Both the position numbers and the translations under genes were made by a program. From assembly GCA_010909165.1 (NCBI GenBank), contig VJWM01000234.1, positions 1 through 64,000 of the forward strand: a DNA stretch of 64,000 nucleotides, written 5' to 3'. Below the pieces are notes generated by a model that did no database searches, was not told where the DNA came from, and saw only the letters and a list, made by a program, of their open reading frames with translations. Origin of the DNA: Anthoceros angustus. Lineage: Eukaryota; Streptophyta; Anthocerotopsida; Anthocerotales; Anthocerotaceae. Below are positions 20,700 to 32,200 of the stretch, in pieces. Numbering within the stretch: the first letter of the stretch is position 1; each line of letters opens with the position of its first letter.

Positions 20700-21490
20700 A
20701 TGATGGCGGCGTCTTTGGAGGATGAGCGAGCTCACCGCAGGAAGAAGGAGGCGGGCCGAGTTGTGGATCCAGGTATGGATCCACCCCGAGGAGGGACCAT
20801 GGAATCGAACTTTACCAATAAGGTCGGAGTCGACCAGTGGCTGCAAGCGGGAGGAAACCTTGTCGATAAGATCTCCGCCACGACGCATTACTTGACCGCG
20901 AATTTGTGGTCTTGAGATGCTTGCTTATGTGAGTCCGAGATCCCGCAAAATTGTGAAGGAAGCGATCAGGAATCCACAGGTGAGGAAAGGGGAGGTGGAG
21001 GTATGTGGTCGAACTTGTTGATTTGGGGCACCGAGATTGAGGTTGAGATTGCGGGTGTTTGGTGCCCAATGTGCCATTGGATTCGGATCGAGTCAACTTG
21101 ATGACGGAGGAGACGGCTCATCAACTTGGGTTCACCGAGTTTCACCCGCCCGAGTATTTTTACGGATGGCAGACAAGGAGAAAGCCATTGGGAGTGTTGA
21201 AGAATGTACCTGTGATTGGAGGTCTCACCTTCCATCTTACCTACATTGTGATGCGCGGTCGGATTTAGGCTATAAGGTTTTGATAGGTAGGCCTTGGTTG
21301 TCTTGTGTCTTTGATTTTGGTCGAGTGGCATCACCTTCAAGTCGAGTAGGGAGGACTGCGGAGGTCGCTGTGTCATGGAGCAAGGCTCCTATGAGTCCGC
21401 TCCGGTCGATGGGTACACCTCGGGTAGCACGGGGTAAGCTCCTCGAGGCGGTGACCAAGCATATCGGGGTCCTCACGAGGTCAAATAAAG
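20700..21490 (+). CDS. Family A aspartic protease (frameshifted)
   Basis: EVEIAG precedes the active site, here read as VPLDSDRVNLM at about 21075-21105. The Gly of the usual DSG is lost by a small indel; the minus-strand copy at 50369 still reads LDSGS. ETAHQLGFTEFHPPEYFYGW follows. The C-terminal element YKVLIGRPWLSC (about 21270) is the ILLGRPWL-type strand of plant gypsy proteases. A basic linker with several CTACC/GGTAG palindromes lies upstream at 20437-20700. Confidence 0.75.
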
Positions 21491-21496
21491 AGTGAT

Positions 21497-22140
21497 TTGG
21501 TGTATTACATGCATAGAGATGTCGTGGAAGTCGAGGATGAGGCACATAGGGAAGGCGTAGCCTTTTGGAAGGGTAAGGCCTATGATCGTGATTTTCCTGA
21601 GGAGGGATCTGGAACTAGTGCGGGTAGCAGTCCGGAGGGGACATATGTAGACCCCGACGCCGTAGAAGACTTAGAGTTAGAACCTAGCAAGGTAGTCAAG
21701 ATTTCTAGGTACCTAGGACAGGTAGAGAAAGAGGAGTTTCGTAGTGTGCTTAGGGAGTATGTCGATGTGTTTGCCTTCAAGATTACTGACATGACAGGAA
21801 TACCGGAAGAGCTGGGGATACATCGAATCGACTTGAAGGAGGGCAGCACTCCGGTGAGGATCAAGCAATACAGACTGAACCCCAAGTACTCCATGGTTGT
21901 TAAAGATCAACTCGATCAATATTTGGAAGCCGGGGTAATTTATCCGGTGCTCACCAGCAAGTGGGTCGCACCCATCGTGATCGTACCAAAGAAGCAGCAG
22001 GGAAAGGTTCGGGTATGCCAAGATTTCAGGAAGCTCAATGAAGCAACGAAGAAGGATCATCACCTTTGCCTTTCATAGACGATTATCTTGGACACAAATG
22101 GGAAGATGTATAGTTTCTTAGGCGGATATTGTGGTGGCGA
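21497..22140 (+). CDS. Family A reverse transcriptase, N-terminal part, truncated
   Basis: An open frame from 21497 carries ELGIHRIDLKEGSTPVRIKQ, then YRLNPKY, EAGVIYPVLTSKWVAPIVIV and VRVCQDFRKLNEATKKDHH. These are the start of the gypsy RT domain. A frame change at 22078 leads to EMYSFL-type sequence, and the domain stops at about 22141, where a minus-strand LTR fragment begins. The catalytic YxDD region and RNase H are absent from this copy. Confidence 0.85.
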
Positions 22141-22141
22141 G

Positions 22142-22912
22142 CGGGCACTCAAGGGTCCTCCCACTATAGCGTACACTTGTCCGTCGTTGGGTTTGTCCCA
22201 TGAGACTTGTGTGAAAGTTCGAGGCCTTGTGATCCGTCGCTATCTGCGGAGACACAAATTCTCGGCCTTCTCCAAGCAAGGCGCCCTCTACTCTCCCTCT
22301 TGTGCACCACTTGCCTTTGCTAAAATCGCCAATCCTCGACCTGGCGACACAAAACAATTGCGGGCCACGCCTCGTGAGGAGCCTATCACAGGCGCCAGGG
22401 GACCCCAGTCCACACCGCGATTTCGTCCCTACTTCTAAGACCACTCTTCTCCACTCGGGGCGCTCTTTTACTTGATTTGGGATTCGTCCCTTAGGCTGCA
22501 CTGTGGCCTTCCACTAACACCTACACCTCTAATCCTCTACTCATCTTCTCATCTTCTCATCCTCTTCCTCCTATTCTAACCTCGGTTCTTCTTGGTTTGA
22601 CTCGCCCTTACAGCTGTTGCACAGGTCGGCCTCCACCGGCAAGTTCTTCCTTGGGCGGTTGCTATGTGGGTTTGACACCACTCAGAACCTCCGAGTCTTT
22701 CCTGTAGTCTACCCTCAAGCCGAGTTCTCACAGGCATTTGCCACACACCCAAAGCAAAGCAATTTCACAGCAACCATTCACAAGGGAGCAACTCGTTTAG
22801 GCACTTGCGAGCAAGTCCTCCACCAAACACTCACCACGCGACTTCCTCTCTACTGCAGAATGACTGCGTTGGCTCACGAAATTCCTCTGTAATGGCAAAG
22901 GACTCGGGAGTG
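22142..22912 (-). repeat. Family A LTR fragment inserted in RT, reverse orientation
   Basis: The plus-strand text here is the reverse complement of the LTR (CCATGAGACTTGTGTGAAAG, then CTCTAATCCTCTACTCATC, up to ATGGCAAAGGACTCGGGAG). Both LTR ends are missing. It replaces the RT core and RNase H of the surrounding element, so it arose by rearrangement rather than clean insertion. Confidence 0.85.
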
Positions 22913-24655
22913 GGCGCAAGGAGGAGGCTGGAATTCTCAATGAGCAAGTCAGAGCTGGGGCAAAGAAATGAGAGCACCGCTGAGCGACGGAAGGCCCCAC
23001 TTGGCGAGGTCGCCATGAGGCCAAGGAGGAGGAGACGCCTAGGGAGGAGGGTGCAGGGCGAGGAAGGAGCTCATCCCATGACAAGCTTGAAGAAAATTGA
23101 GGGGAGGGATCTGGGGGCAATCCTCAAAATCCACCATGGAGGCAAGTCGAGGAGGTCGCCATGGGAGCACGAGATGGACCCGCATACAAGTTGCCGAAGC
23201 GATTTAAATCAACTGTTAATGAAGGAAGAACATGCGATTTAACCATGTTGAGGAACGCAAGATGGGCGGCGTACGAGGATGGATACACGCCCGGAGCCAT
23301 TAACGAACGCCTAGGGAGGAGGACGAGCACCGGAAGGAGAAGATTAGACGCGAGGGGCGTTCATGCCCGAGGTATTTGTTGAGCGGGAAGTACGAAATTT
23401 CGGAGCATGGCATCATGCCGGATGGGTTGTCAGGAAGGACGGCGGTCTTTCTCCATAAAGCTGCACCCTACGCATAGGGAAGGTGTCCTGCATAAACTTG
23501 GGCCGACGAAGATCCGATGTCTGCTAAGGAGGTCACTGCCACGGAGGCGCATGCGTAAGAGGCAGGGACACTATTCAGGTGACCGTTAAGAAGATTTTGA
23601 ATGCCGGGTTTTGTACATGCAAAAGGATGTGGGAGTTCACCGAGGTGTGATGCGTGTCGAGGGTTGGCCTACGCTGTTTACACATCTTACCTACATCCCG
23701 CCGCTAGCACCGCTCGAGAAGTGGGGAATCGATTTCAGAGACCGATCAAACCACCAACGCAATGGACGAGGAAGCGACATTTTGGTGGCTACGGATTATT
23801 GTACAAGATGGTGGAAGTCAAGCAACCAGGAAGGACGACGCACCGCAGCTAAGTTTCTATTCGAGAACATCATAAAGGTATGGATGTCCTTTAGAGTTGG
23901 TCACGACCGGGACACATTTCCTCAACTCGTTGAAACTCACCACCTACTTCAACATTCGCATCGAAGACGACTACAACCCCAAAGCGAATGGATTAACGGA
24001 GAAGACGAATGGGTTGCTCGCACAATCCTTACCAAGGTGACTGTGACACACATGTATGATTGGGATGCCAAGTTTGCATTCGCATCAGGGCTTACAGACC
24101 ATGGAAAAGGTAACCACCAAGAAGACTTATTATCTAACGATGGCATGTCACCGTGATGCTGTGGAATTTGAAGTACCCACCTACGTAATCATGGAGGATG
24201 AACGATGACCCAGAGGATAGCCGTGTAGTTAGACTAGAATCATTCATAGAGCAGAAGAACGAGGGAGGATGCTTTAGAAGAAACAGCGGATTCGTGAACT
24301 CGTAAAAGGCATATGATGGGAGGTTGAGAAGCAAGAGGCTATCGTGGACGGGATTTGGTTCTTCTATATGATAGTACCTAGACTTTCCAGGAAGCTTAGG
24401 CTAAGGTGGATGGGACCTGAGGTGCAGATGAATGGATCCGCAACCGAGTATTGGGGAGAATTACGCCACCGAGTAAATGGATGGAAGAAGTACCTCCGAG
24501 TAGCTGTTTTGCAGGACGCAAACAGTGAGGTGGGGAGTATGTGGAACGAAAAGTTTGGGCAACCAAAAAACCGACAAGACAAGTTTGATTTTTTGGCTAA
24601 GAACGATTGAAGAGGAACATGCCAAGAAATTTTCAAGAATCTTGAACTAGAGTGG
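22913..24655 (+). CDS. Family A integrase and preceding spacer (frameshifted)
   Basis: A spacer (22913-23170) of basic, charged sequence is shared with the minus-strand copy at 48430-48020. The HHCC region (23480-23680) ends with a CDAC motif. The DDE core has PLEKWGIDF with Asp at 23731, ILVATDYCTRW, KFLFENII, and a region near 23990 equivalent to the catalytic Glu block. KVTVTHMYDWDAK follows at about 24035. The C-terminal region (24340-24610) has GKLRLRWMGP-like sequence (here RKLRLRWMGPEV) and ends FDFLAKND. This matches Athila-like integrases, which retain the FPGKLRSRWxGP block. Several frame changes are present. Confidence 0.8.
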
Positions 24656-25040
24656 GATATTGTTAGGAAGGCAAAAGGATATCCCAGAGGAAAAACGGGT
24701 CAACCCCACGAGGCGTAGGGCACCAAGGTTGGTAGGTCGTACCGCCGTAGGGCCACACACGCCGAGCGAGAAGGAGCGATCATCATGTAAGCCGCGTATC
24801 ATCATGTAGGTCGACAAATCTCAAAAAGGAAATTAGAATAAAGGGGGGATATCCACTATATATGCTCATCAATAGAGGATAAATATATAAGAGTAATTAG
24901 CAAGAGATTAATTAGGCGTAGTAGGAAAATAGGTATTATAGATCGATTAGGATTTTGTGAATGATGCACAAATCTAGTTGTGTGGCCGCAGTGGCGCCCA
25001 TCCAAAGGTGCAAAGTGCTTGGGGCGCGCCAACTTCCTTT
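24656..25040 (+). promoter_or_regulatory. Spacer D between pol and ORF3 with TATA-like sites
   Basis: The spacer begins TGTTAGGAAGGC right after the integrase stop. It contains a purine tract AAAGGGGGGA, then CCACTATATATGCTC (about 24853) and AAATATATAAGAG (about 24881). Related copies lie at 46700-46040 and 53000-52290 on the minus strand, each followed by ORF3. It may hold a promoter for ORF3. Alternatively it could be an old LTR, since it starts TGTTAGGA after a purine-rich stretch; I consider that less likely because no primer site follows. Confidence 0.45.
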
Positions 25041-26320
25041 CGAGCTAAGGCGAACTCACTTCCCAAGAGACCAGACGAGCCGGAGCGGAAAGATGCTTGG
25101 CAAGCGAGAGGGAAGGCTTGCTCAACTAATAGAGGACTTGGAAGGAAAAAGGTCCCAGAAGAGGAGTACCACAAGAAAGTGGTACATAGAATGCGGTAGT
25201 AAGGAAGGTTTTGGCAGATTATGCCCTTCAGCAAAATTGGCCAGCCAAATCAAGGAAGCAAGGAGGAGAATGTGACCTCCATGTCAAGGTGGGGAATTGA
25301 CCACCTCAAGGGACGCCTACAAAGGTAGGTGTGAAGATGGAGAGTGGCCCAGAGATTGATGATCTCCAAATGCAATATCATAGCTTGGGGCCCACCCACA
25401 ATAGAATTTTGAAGGCCAACAATGAGATCTTGGCTTGGCCAAGAGGAGGACATTGGGTCCTCATGATGATGAAGGAGCGTGGCAGCCAGAGGCCTCCGAT
25501 TTTGATGAGGCCATCAAAATGGACTCCGAGGAACTGAGGAGTCGAGACGAAGAGCCGAGCGCCAAAGGTAGAAGGTGGCGAGAGAGCAAGGAGGGGGAAA
25601 GCCCACCTCCGGGGTCAACTCACTTGCAGACCACTACCACGTAGTCCGCCACACCGTGGTAGACACACCACGCCGTAGTCCGCCACTACCGGTAGGTGCC
25701 CGTGGGCGCGAGATCGTTAGGAGTCGCCGCGAGGCCCGGCCGAGGATGAAGGAGCCGGGGTCCGAGTATACCCCCGGAGGAGCAGCTGGGGTGGTGGGAG
25801 AGACAACCCCACCGAGGAGACTAAGGACGGGGTCCCACCGAGGAAGGGGAGGGGTGAGAAGTTCCCCCTACCTGGATAAGGGAGGAGCCAGGCTGAGAGG
25901 AGACCAACGCCAAGAAGGCCCAAGGAGTTAGTAGCAACATTGGTCGAATGGGGAAGATTCTTGAAGACATGCGTGATAGGTATGGACAAACCAAACAAAG
26001 GAAGGAGCAAAGAGGAACTCACCCCGTGAGAGACATCACCGATGGAGAGGAAGGAGAAGAAGGAGATAGGTACCGCACACCATGGTAGGTAGTCCTTATC
26101 CGTAGTCACTACCGCGTAGGGTGCCGATGAACGGGCGCCACCAGGCGGAAGCCGGAGAAAAGGCGCCTAGGTGCGGAGGGGCGCGATCGATGGAAGATAA
26201 CAGACTTTAGGCGCTACCTGGAGATGGAGGAAGGGGTGATGGTACTTGCCCCACACATTCGGAAGGCGACAAGATCCGGGAAGGGACAGAGCAAAAGGAG
26301 GGCGAGGGAGCCAATCCTCA
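25040..26320 (+). pseudogene. ORF3 unit B2, 3' half
   Basis: The N-terminal half is deleted: spacer D is joined directly to the coiled-coil part (AWQARGKACSTNR region). The block with the mutated counterpart of DLHVKVGEL lies near 25270, ILKANNEI near 25410, the acidic stretch near 25510, and the C-terminal RTGSHRGRGG-like region near 25840, ending about 26090. A noncoding stretch then runs to the LTR at 26328. It belongs to the same element as the gag-pol copy upstream. Confidence 0.6.
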
Positions 26321-26327
26321 AGGGCCA

Positions 26328-27500
26328 TGTCACCACCCCAAATGAGATAAAGACTAAGAATGGTCAATGACCATAAATGAGCTTTGGGGAACGGGAAGGA
26401 TAGGTGGTGTAGACTCGACATCCTTCAAGGATGGTCTTAGGTGAAGTTACTAGAATAGAATTTACCAAGGATCTATAATACTTACATTAAATGTCAAGTG
26501 TAGGAAATAATAGAAAATTGGAAAAGGTGACCTGCAGAGGGGTCACCTAAGGGAGGTTGTATGGAAGGCCTCCTATAAGAGGAGGAGGATTTCACAAAGT
26601 AAAGTATCATGTCTTGCGCCCACGCCATCGAGTCCTTTGCCATTACAGAGGAATTTCGTACCGTGAGCCAACATACCGTAGAGAGGAAGTCATGGGTGGT
26701 TTGGTGGAGGACTTGCTCACGCAAGTGCCTAAACGAGTTGCTTGTGAATGGTTGCTGTGAAATTGCTTTGCTTTGGGTGTGTGGCAAATGCCCAGAGAAC
26801 TCGGCTTGAGGGTAGACTACAGGAAAGACTCGAGGTTCTCACTGCCCGTGTCAAACTCATAGCAACCGCCCAAGGAAGAACTTGCCGGTGGAGGCGGACC
26901 CTGTGCGCCAGCCGTAAGGGCAGTCGAAACCAAGAAGCCCGAATCGAGGTTAGAATAGGAGGAAGAGGATGAGAGATGAGAAGATGAGTAGAGGATTAGA
27001 GGTGTAGGTGTTAGTGGAAGGCCACAGTGCAGGCCTAAGGGACGAATCCCAACTGCAAGTAAAAGAGCGCCCCGGGGAGAAGTTTGGTCTTAGAAGTAGG
27101 GACGAATCATGTGAAGCTGGGGTCCTCGGGCGCCCGTGGTAGGCTCCTTGCCGAGGTGACCCGCAATTGTGTTGTGTTGTAGGTCAAGTTTGGTCTTAGA
27201 AGTAGGGACGAAATCGTGTGAACTGGGGTCCCCGGCGCCTGTGGTAGGCTCCTTGTCACGAGGCGTGACCCAATTGTTTTGTGTCGCTAGGGTCGAGGTT
27301 GGCGATTTTTCAAGGCAAGTGGTACTGCCAAGAGGGAGAGTAGAGGGTGCCTTGCTTGTTTAGAAGGTCGAGAGTGTGTCATCAGTAGCGACGGCATCAC
27401 AAGACCTCGAACTACACAAGTCTCATGGGAAAACCCAACGACACGGGATAAGTGTGGCCGCTTATAGTGGAGGACCTGGGAGTGCCCCGATTCCCTACCA
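26328..27500 (+). repeat. Family A LTR (3' LTR of the 17-26 kb element)
   Basis: It starts TGTCACCACCCC at 26328 and ends near CCCTACCACA at 27502. TATA lies at about 26574. It is about 110 bp longer than other copies because the TTAGAAGTAGGGACGAA segment is duplicated (about 27093 and 27195). No tRNA-Asp primer site follows, consistent with a 3' LTR. Confidence 0.85.
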
Positions 27501-27883
27501 CACTCACATACCTTGATCCTCGAAACCGTGTTGTTGTAGGTATGTATGTCTGTTGTAAAGCCCCCAAACTGCTAATGCGAAACTACTTCCTTGTTAGTAG
27601 ACCATGGGCCGTTGTAAAAGAAAACTTTGTAAACAAAAGTGATGGTATTTACTACGAGCTTGTTCAAACAAGACATTCATTGTTGTAAAATCATTGCTAG
27701 ATCTATGCTGTTGCAACCAAGAAGAGCCTCGTAGTAAAGTAGCTGTTATGCCCATCGAATAGCCTCCACTTGTAGAAAACACCCGAGTTCTCAAAAATAC
27801 CAATGGCTGTTATCCATGAACCATGAAGTTGTAAATCATCGAGAGCGAAATTTTCTCGCTTTCGTAAAAGGCCTGTCCTAGTG
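27501..27883. mobile_element. Candidate CACTA-like non-autonomous element
   Basis: A 383-bp AT-richer insert begins CACTC and ends TAGTG, close to the CACTA/TAGTG termini of the EnSpm/CACTA superfamily. It holds at least four copies of GTTGTAAA (27552, 27613, 27685 and 27829), resembling the subterminal repeats of that superfamily. An inverted repeat GAGCGAAA/TTTTCTCGCT lies near the right end. No 3-bp target duplication is visible (CCA versus GGA), and one terminus deviates, so the call is tentative. Confidence 0.35.
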
Positions 27884-28620
27884 GGAGGACCTAGAGGATC
27901 TCCCGTACCGCAGAAGCGCAGCCTCGGCTGATGGAGAGGCTACGGATCATCCGACAGCGCACATCGTGGTTTTTGGCCGTGCAAGACAATCACCATCTCA
28001 AATACCACCAAGTGGAGATAGGAGGAATAGGAGAATAGTAGGCGCCGATGGGCATCGGCCTCCGCAATAGAGGTGTAATAAAGACCACCTCCGCGAGTAG
28101 AGGGCCGAGGTCGCCCAGAGCATCTTCTGGTGTTGATGTCTCCTCCGACGCTTGAGTGCTTTCGACGCGAGTCCGAAAGCACCACCCCCGGAGAGACCGA
28201 TCAAGGTCTTAGATACTCCAACCGGTGGTGTGTGCAGGAATACTTAGGACCCTTGCTCACTGATAAAGGCCCGCCGCTGACGACCGAACGTGAGACGGAG
28301 GAACTCTGGAGGGCGCAGAGCCCGGACTCGAGAGGCCCGCAGAGCTACGCCGAGAGGTCCCGGACCGCATAGCCACCCGCGCTTCCTCTGGACAAGGAGT
28401 GTAGTGAGCGTGGTGAGAGGAACGACTAGATGGATGAGTGAGCTTGAACACACGGACGCAACGGGTCCTTAACGCTTTGTGCACTGGCCTCATGAACGCT
28501 ATGGTAGGGTGAAACGATAAATAGACGGATGAGATTGAACTGACACAAGAAGGTGAGGAACGATTGAAACGGGCAAACGGAGCCAACATTCTCTGGGAGT
28601 GACCACTACAACGACATGGA
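27884..28620 (+). repeat. LTR-C, left copy
   Basis: This is similar over about 700 bp to 32200-32990 in the same orientation. Shared blocks include CGGATCATCCGA, GAATAGTAGGCG, AGGTGTAATAAAGAC, TGTTGATGTC, GGTGGTGTGTG, ACGGGTCCTTAA and CGGAGCC. Two direct copies bounding 3.6 kb suggest an LTR retrotransposon. The TATA found in the right copy is lost here. Confidence 0.6.
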
Positions 28621-28985
28621 GCTACCCTGAAAGACCCGCCACATGCCCATTGAATTTGAGGTACCTACCTGAATCATGGGGGATGAGCGATAATTGAGGA
28701 GAGTCAAGAAGGAATAGAATCTTTCATAGAGCAGAGGAACGAGGGAAGATGCTGAAGAAACTCCAAATCGTGGAGCTTAGAAGGCAGGCATGATGAAGTT
28801 ACAAGGAGGAAGCTATCATGGCGGGAGGGTCTTTCTATAGGATAGACATATGCCCCACAGCTTAGGCATGGATACCCAATGAGGTGGTATAAGTATGAAT
28901 GGATCCGCAAACACGAAAGTGCTCGATGGGATTTCCGCCAAGAGTATCCAAGAAACGTACCTATGTCCTACCGTCCAAGATAATC
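28620..28985 (+). pseudogene. Gypsy integrase C-terminal fragment inside element C
   Basis: The sequence parallels 24160-24500 of family A (CATTGAATTTGAGGTACC, then GAGCAGAGGAACGAGGGA, then AATGGATCCGCAA). It therefore represents the 3' end of a family A-type pol on the plus strand. It is heavily degraded with no long open frame. Confidence 0.6.
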
Positions 28986-29089
28986 GCTCATGAAGGGTAA
29001 GGTGGTGATCCTTCGCCGCTTTGCTTCCTCAAATCTTGGCACACCCAACCTTTCCCTCACGCTCTTGGGAGACATAATAGGAGCGACTC

Positions 29090-29310
29090 ACCACCGATGA
29101 GTACCGTAAATCACTTGTTTCCAAATATTATTCCAGCTTGATCCTTGACGCATATGGAATACTTGGGTTCAAATTGATTGCTTGATCTGAGGCCGCCTTC
29201 AAATCAATCCGATGTATGCCCAGCCCCTCCACCTCGCATGTCGAATCTTGAAGGTGGAGGAAAACCTGGCCGCCAAGCTGATTTATCCCACTATCGTCAG
29301 CAGGTCCCAT
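29090..29310 (-). pseudogene. Gypsy reverse transcriptase fragment, opposite strand
   Basis: The minus-strand frame carries EGLGIHRIDLKA, the same start-of-RT block as ELGIHRIDLKEG in family A. It lies back-to-back with the plus-strand integrase fragment, so the region is rearranged. Confidence 0.6.
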
Positions 29311-29610
29311 GAGACTCGTGAAAGTTCAGGTCTTGTGATAACCGATCGCTACCTACGTGACACAACTTCTCATCCTTCAAACAAGCAAGGCGACTCATCT
29401 TCAGAACTGCATGGGCCATGCTTCCTCAAAGACTACCAATTCTCAACCTACACGACACCATGAGGTGTCCCGCTTAGCAAGGAGTATCATTTGACCTCCC
29501 ATCCACACCGCTCATCTTCGCACGACCAATCTTTCCACCTGTGGAGGACGAGTATTTGGGACACCAGGCTTTGCTGTGGCCTTCCAGGATCCCCGGTCCG
29601 ATGAGGGACG
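29305..29610 (-). repeat. Diverged family A LTR fragment, reverse orientation
   Basis: Plus-strand text CCCATGAGACTCGTGAAAGTT and AAACAAGCAAGGCG match the reverse complement of the LTR 3' region; similarity fades after about 29400. Confidence 0.5.
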
Positions 29611-32200
29611 ATCACAAGATTACCGTCCATCGAATTACCAAGGTGGACCAGAAGACAATTTGCGTGTTCCTCCACGACCTCAGGGGAAACGCTACCGATG
29701 GTGATAATCTCACCGGGTCAATCAGAGGCAAGCCGAGGTGAAGAAGCCACCGCTATCGCCGCTGATTCATGTGGGCACTAACCTCCTCAAGGAGGGTGAG
29801 GAGGAAAAGCACCCGAGGGCCGCCTACCGAGGCGTCGGGAGAGGTAAGCAGGCCCGGCCACCGAGTAAGAGGGTCCGGAGGAGGACACCGAGGAACTTGA
29901 CATACGCTTGGAGCGGACCTCGCTACCTAGGGAAGTGTGGAGGACATCCCACTTTCTCCTCCCCGTGCCCCCACCGAGCACGAGCAGGAAGAGGCGGCCA
30001 CAGACGGGAGTTGGCGGCCCACCCAAAGCAGCCGCACCACCCATACCATTGCCCCCACGACCTGGCTGGAACCAAGAGGAAGACGGCTCCAACGAGCACC
30101 TGTGACGGCGCCGTGTTCTGCCTCGCCAACGGAGTGGCTGGAGGAGGAGTGCGGGAAAGGACGCCCAAGGAGCGGGAGGCCACCGCACACCCGGAGCCTG
30201 GCCTGCCCCAACCGTGAGAGGAAAGGGCTGCCCCGACCCTTCACCACCTCCAAGCCCTGTGAGAGGTATGGAGAAGGAGTTAGCGCCAAGAGGGCTGGTA
30301 GGAGGCCGACTCAAAGACTCACGACCTAAGGGTCCCGATTAGGTCCGGAGCCCATCACTGGCCCGATGCAGAGGCGGTCCTGACAGGAGAGATGCCCGCC
30401 CCACGGACTTCTGGCATCTCTCTCAAGGCCGTGGAAGAAACGCTAGTTCTAGCTACCATGGACGGATGGGGGTCATGAACAAATGGAGAAGACCTAAGCG
30501 GGAGGCCACCCGGAGGATGGTGGAACTTCAAGGGCGGTAGAGCCCAGAGGCGAAGAAGAAGGCGGGAGTCCCCGCCTCAATCGAGGAGGGAAAACGCCGA
30601 GGCGAGCGAGGTCCGGACGGTTCAAGAAGATCGATTAAGACCCTTCACTGCAACAATAAGCGGCGCAGGAGGCCCAAGCACGGGTCAAGACCTCAAACGA
30701 GGGAGCGCAGAAGGAGGCGGAGGAGGGTCGAGGCGTGCGGAGAACGCCCGCGACCGCCGAGGCGACTATAGACCAACACCGAGGCTCGTGAAGGCGCGGA
30801 GGAGTCGCGTAAGGTCGACGGGATACCACCGACATGATCAACCGGAGGAGACGGGTAGCCGCTGCCAACTCAAGGCCGAACAGTGGCGCTGAGCAAGCAT
30901 GGGCAAGCCATGAAGAAGAAATGGAGGCTCACCGGGAAATAGGGGACCTTGTGCCTGCAGGAAGGAGGAGCAAGAGTGAAGGCAAGAAAGACACCTGGAG
31001 TCGCAACGGCAGCAACGGATTCTCAGGGAGAATCCAAGCACAAGTCTCATGGGACGAAACCCAACACGTAGTGATCCACTAGAGGGTGAATCCAAGCACT
31101 GCAAGGATTCTCAACAGAGAATCAAGACTTCGAAATAGAGCGCCCAGCTTCGCTTGAAGACGGAGGAGAATAGCGGCGGTCCAAGGAGTTGGACGCCAGT
31201 CAAGAAGGAGGAGGAAGCTGTGAGCCGGCGAGATACGCCCGCCGAGAAGGAAGTGGCGACCCTGCAAGGATGAACGGAGGGACGAGAGCGCTGGAGGAGG
31301 AGCAGAGGTCGCTTGTCCGATTGGAGGCGAGGGGAGCTCACCATGGCCAAATTGGTGGAGCTACAACGACGAAGGAGGAGGAGACGCCGAGCAGTAAGAA
31401 AAGGTCGCAGAGGTGCGGAGGCCGCCTTTGGCGCATGGGAGCCCCCGCCGCTGGCAAGTTCGGCGACGACGGAGGTGCGGACAACACGCCCACCGCCGAG
31501 CACCTGAGGAGGGAGTACGTGCTCCGGCCCATGGAGGAGGCAATTCAACAAGTCGACCGACTTTGCCTACTACCACGCAGAGCTCTCAAGGCTGAGGTCT
31601 GCGCCCAGGCATGGACTCCGATGGGCCCAAGGAGGAGGAGGAAGGTCCCGGGACAAGACCCACGGGACCTTAGGAGCGCTGCTTGACACCAAGAGTAGCA
31701 GAGGGGGGAGCAATGAGGAGCAGGACGCAGGAAGGTCACACGAGGTAAGCACTCGACCTTCGCACTAAGGAAGGAGGAGGGCCCCGGGAGTAGAAGGGCA
31801 CATCCAGAAACCGGGAACCATGAGGGCTGAGTGAGCCCTGATAAGTCCAAATGAGGGGCGAACCTCAGCCATGAGTCGACTTTGTCCGGACTAAGAAAGG
31901 GACCCGGTCCGCCTCAAGAAAGTATGGACCGAGGTCCAGATTAGTGATGAGACCGACCGTGTCCTGCGCCAGAGGGGAAGACTGGCTGTAAGAGGACCGA
32001 GGTCCGACTCCGTAAGAAGAGACCGACCCGAGGTCCGACTCTCAAGAGAAGACCGGACCTAGAGGTCCGACCCGAGTCGAGATCGACCTCAAGTCCACTG
32101 TGGAGCGGAGGGAGCCACCAATCACCACTCGAGAAACTATCTCTTGAGGGCCCGAAGGCCCGCCAGAGATAAGAGAGATGGGAGGAGGATTTAGTGGTGA
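29611..32200 (+). other. Internal region of element C, unassigned coding-like sequence
   Basis: GC-rich sequence with several open frames but no recognised domain. The longest plausible plus-strand segment is 31189-31686 (165 codons), with charged helical sequence such as MEEAIQQVDRL and LEEEQRSLVRLEARG. It could be a gag or a coiled-coil protein like ORF3. A 50-bp match to the family A LTR occurs near 31040. I cannot assign function. Confidence 0.3.

Noticed and set aside
20035-20784. 249-codon minus-strand open frame
   Set aside because: It is antisense to the zinc-knuckle and protease linker region, where the plus strand has clear CCHC motifs.
24656-25040. Spacer D as the true LTR of the gag-pol element
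   Set aside because: It starts TGTTAGGA after a purine-rich stretch, but no primer site follows, no copy lies upstream of gag, and ORF3 plus a real LTR follow it in the same order in two elements.
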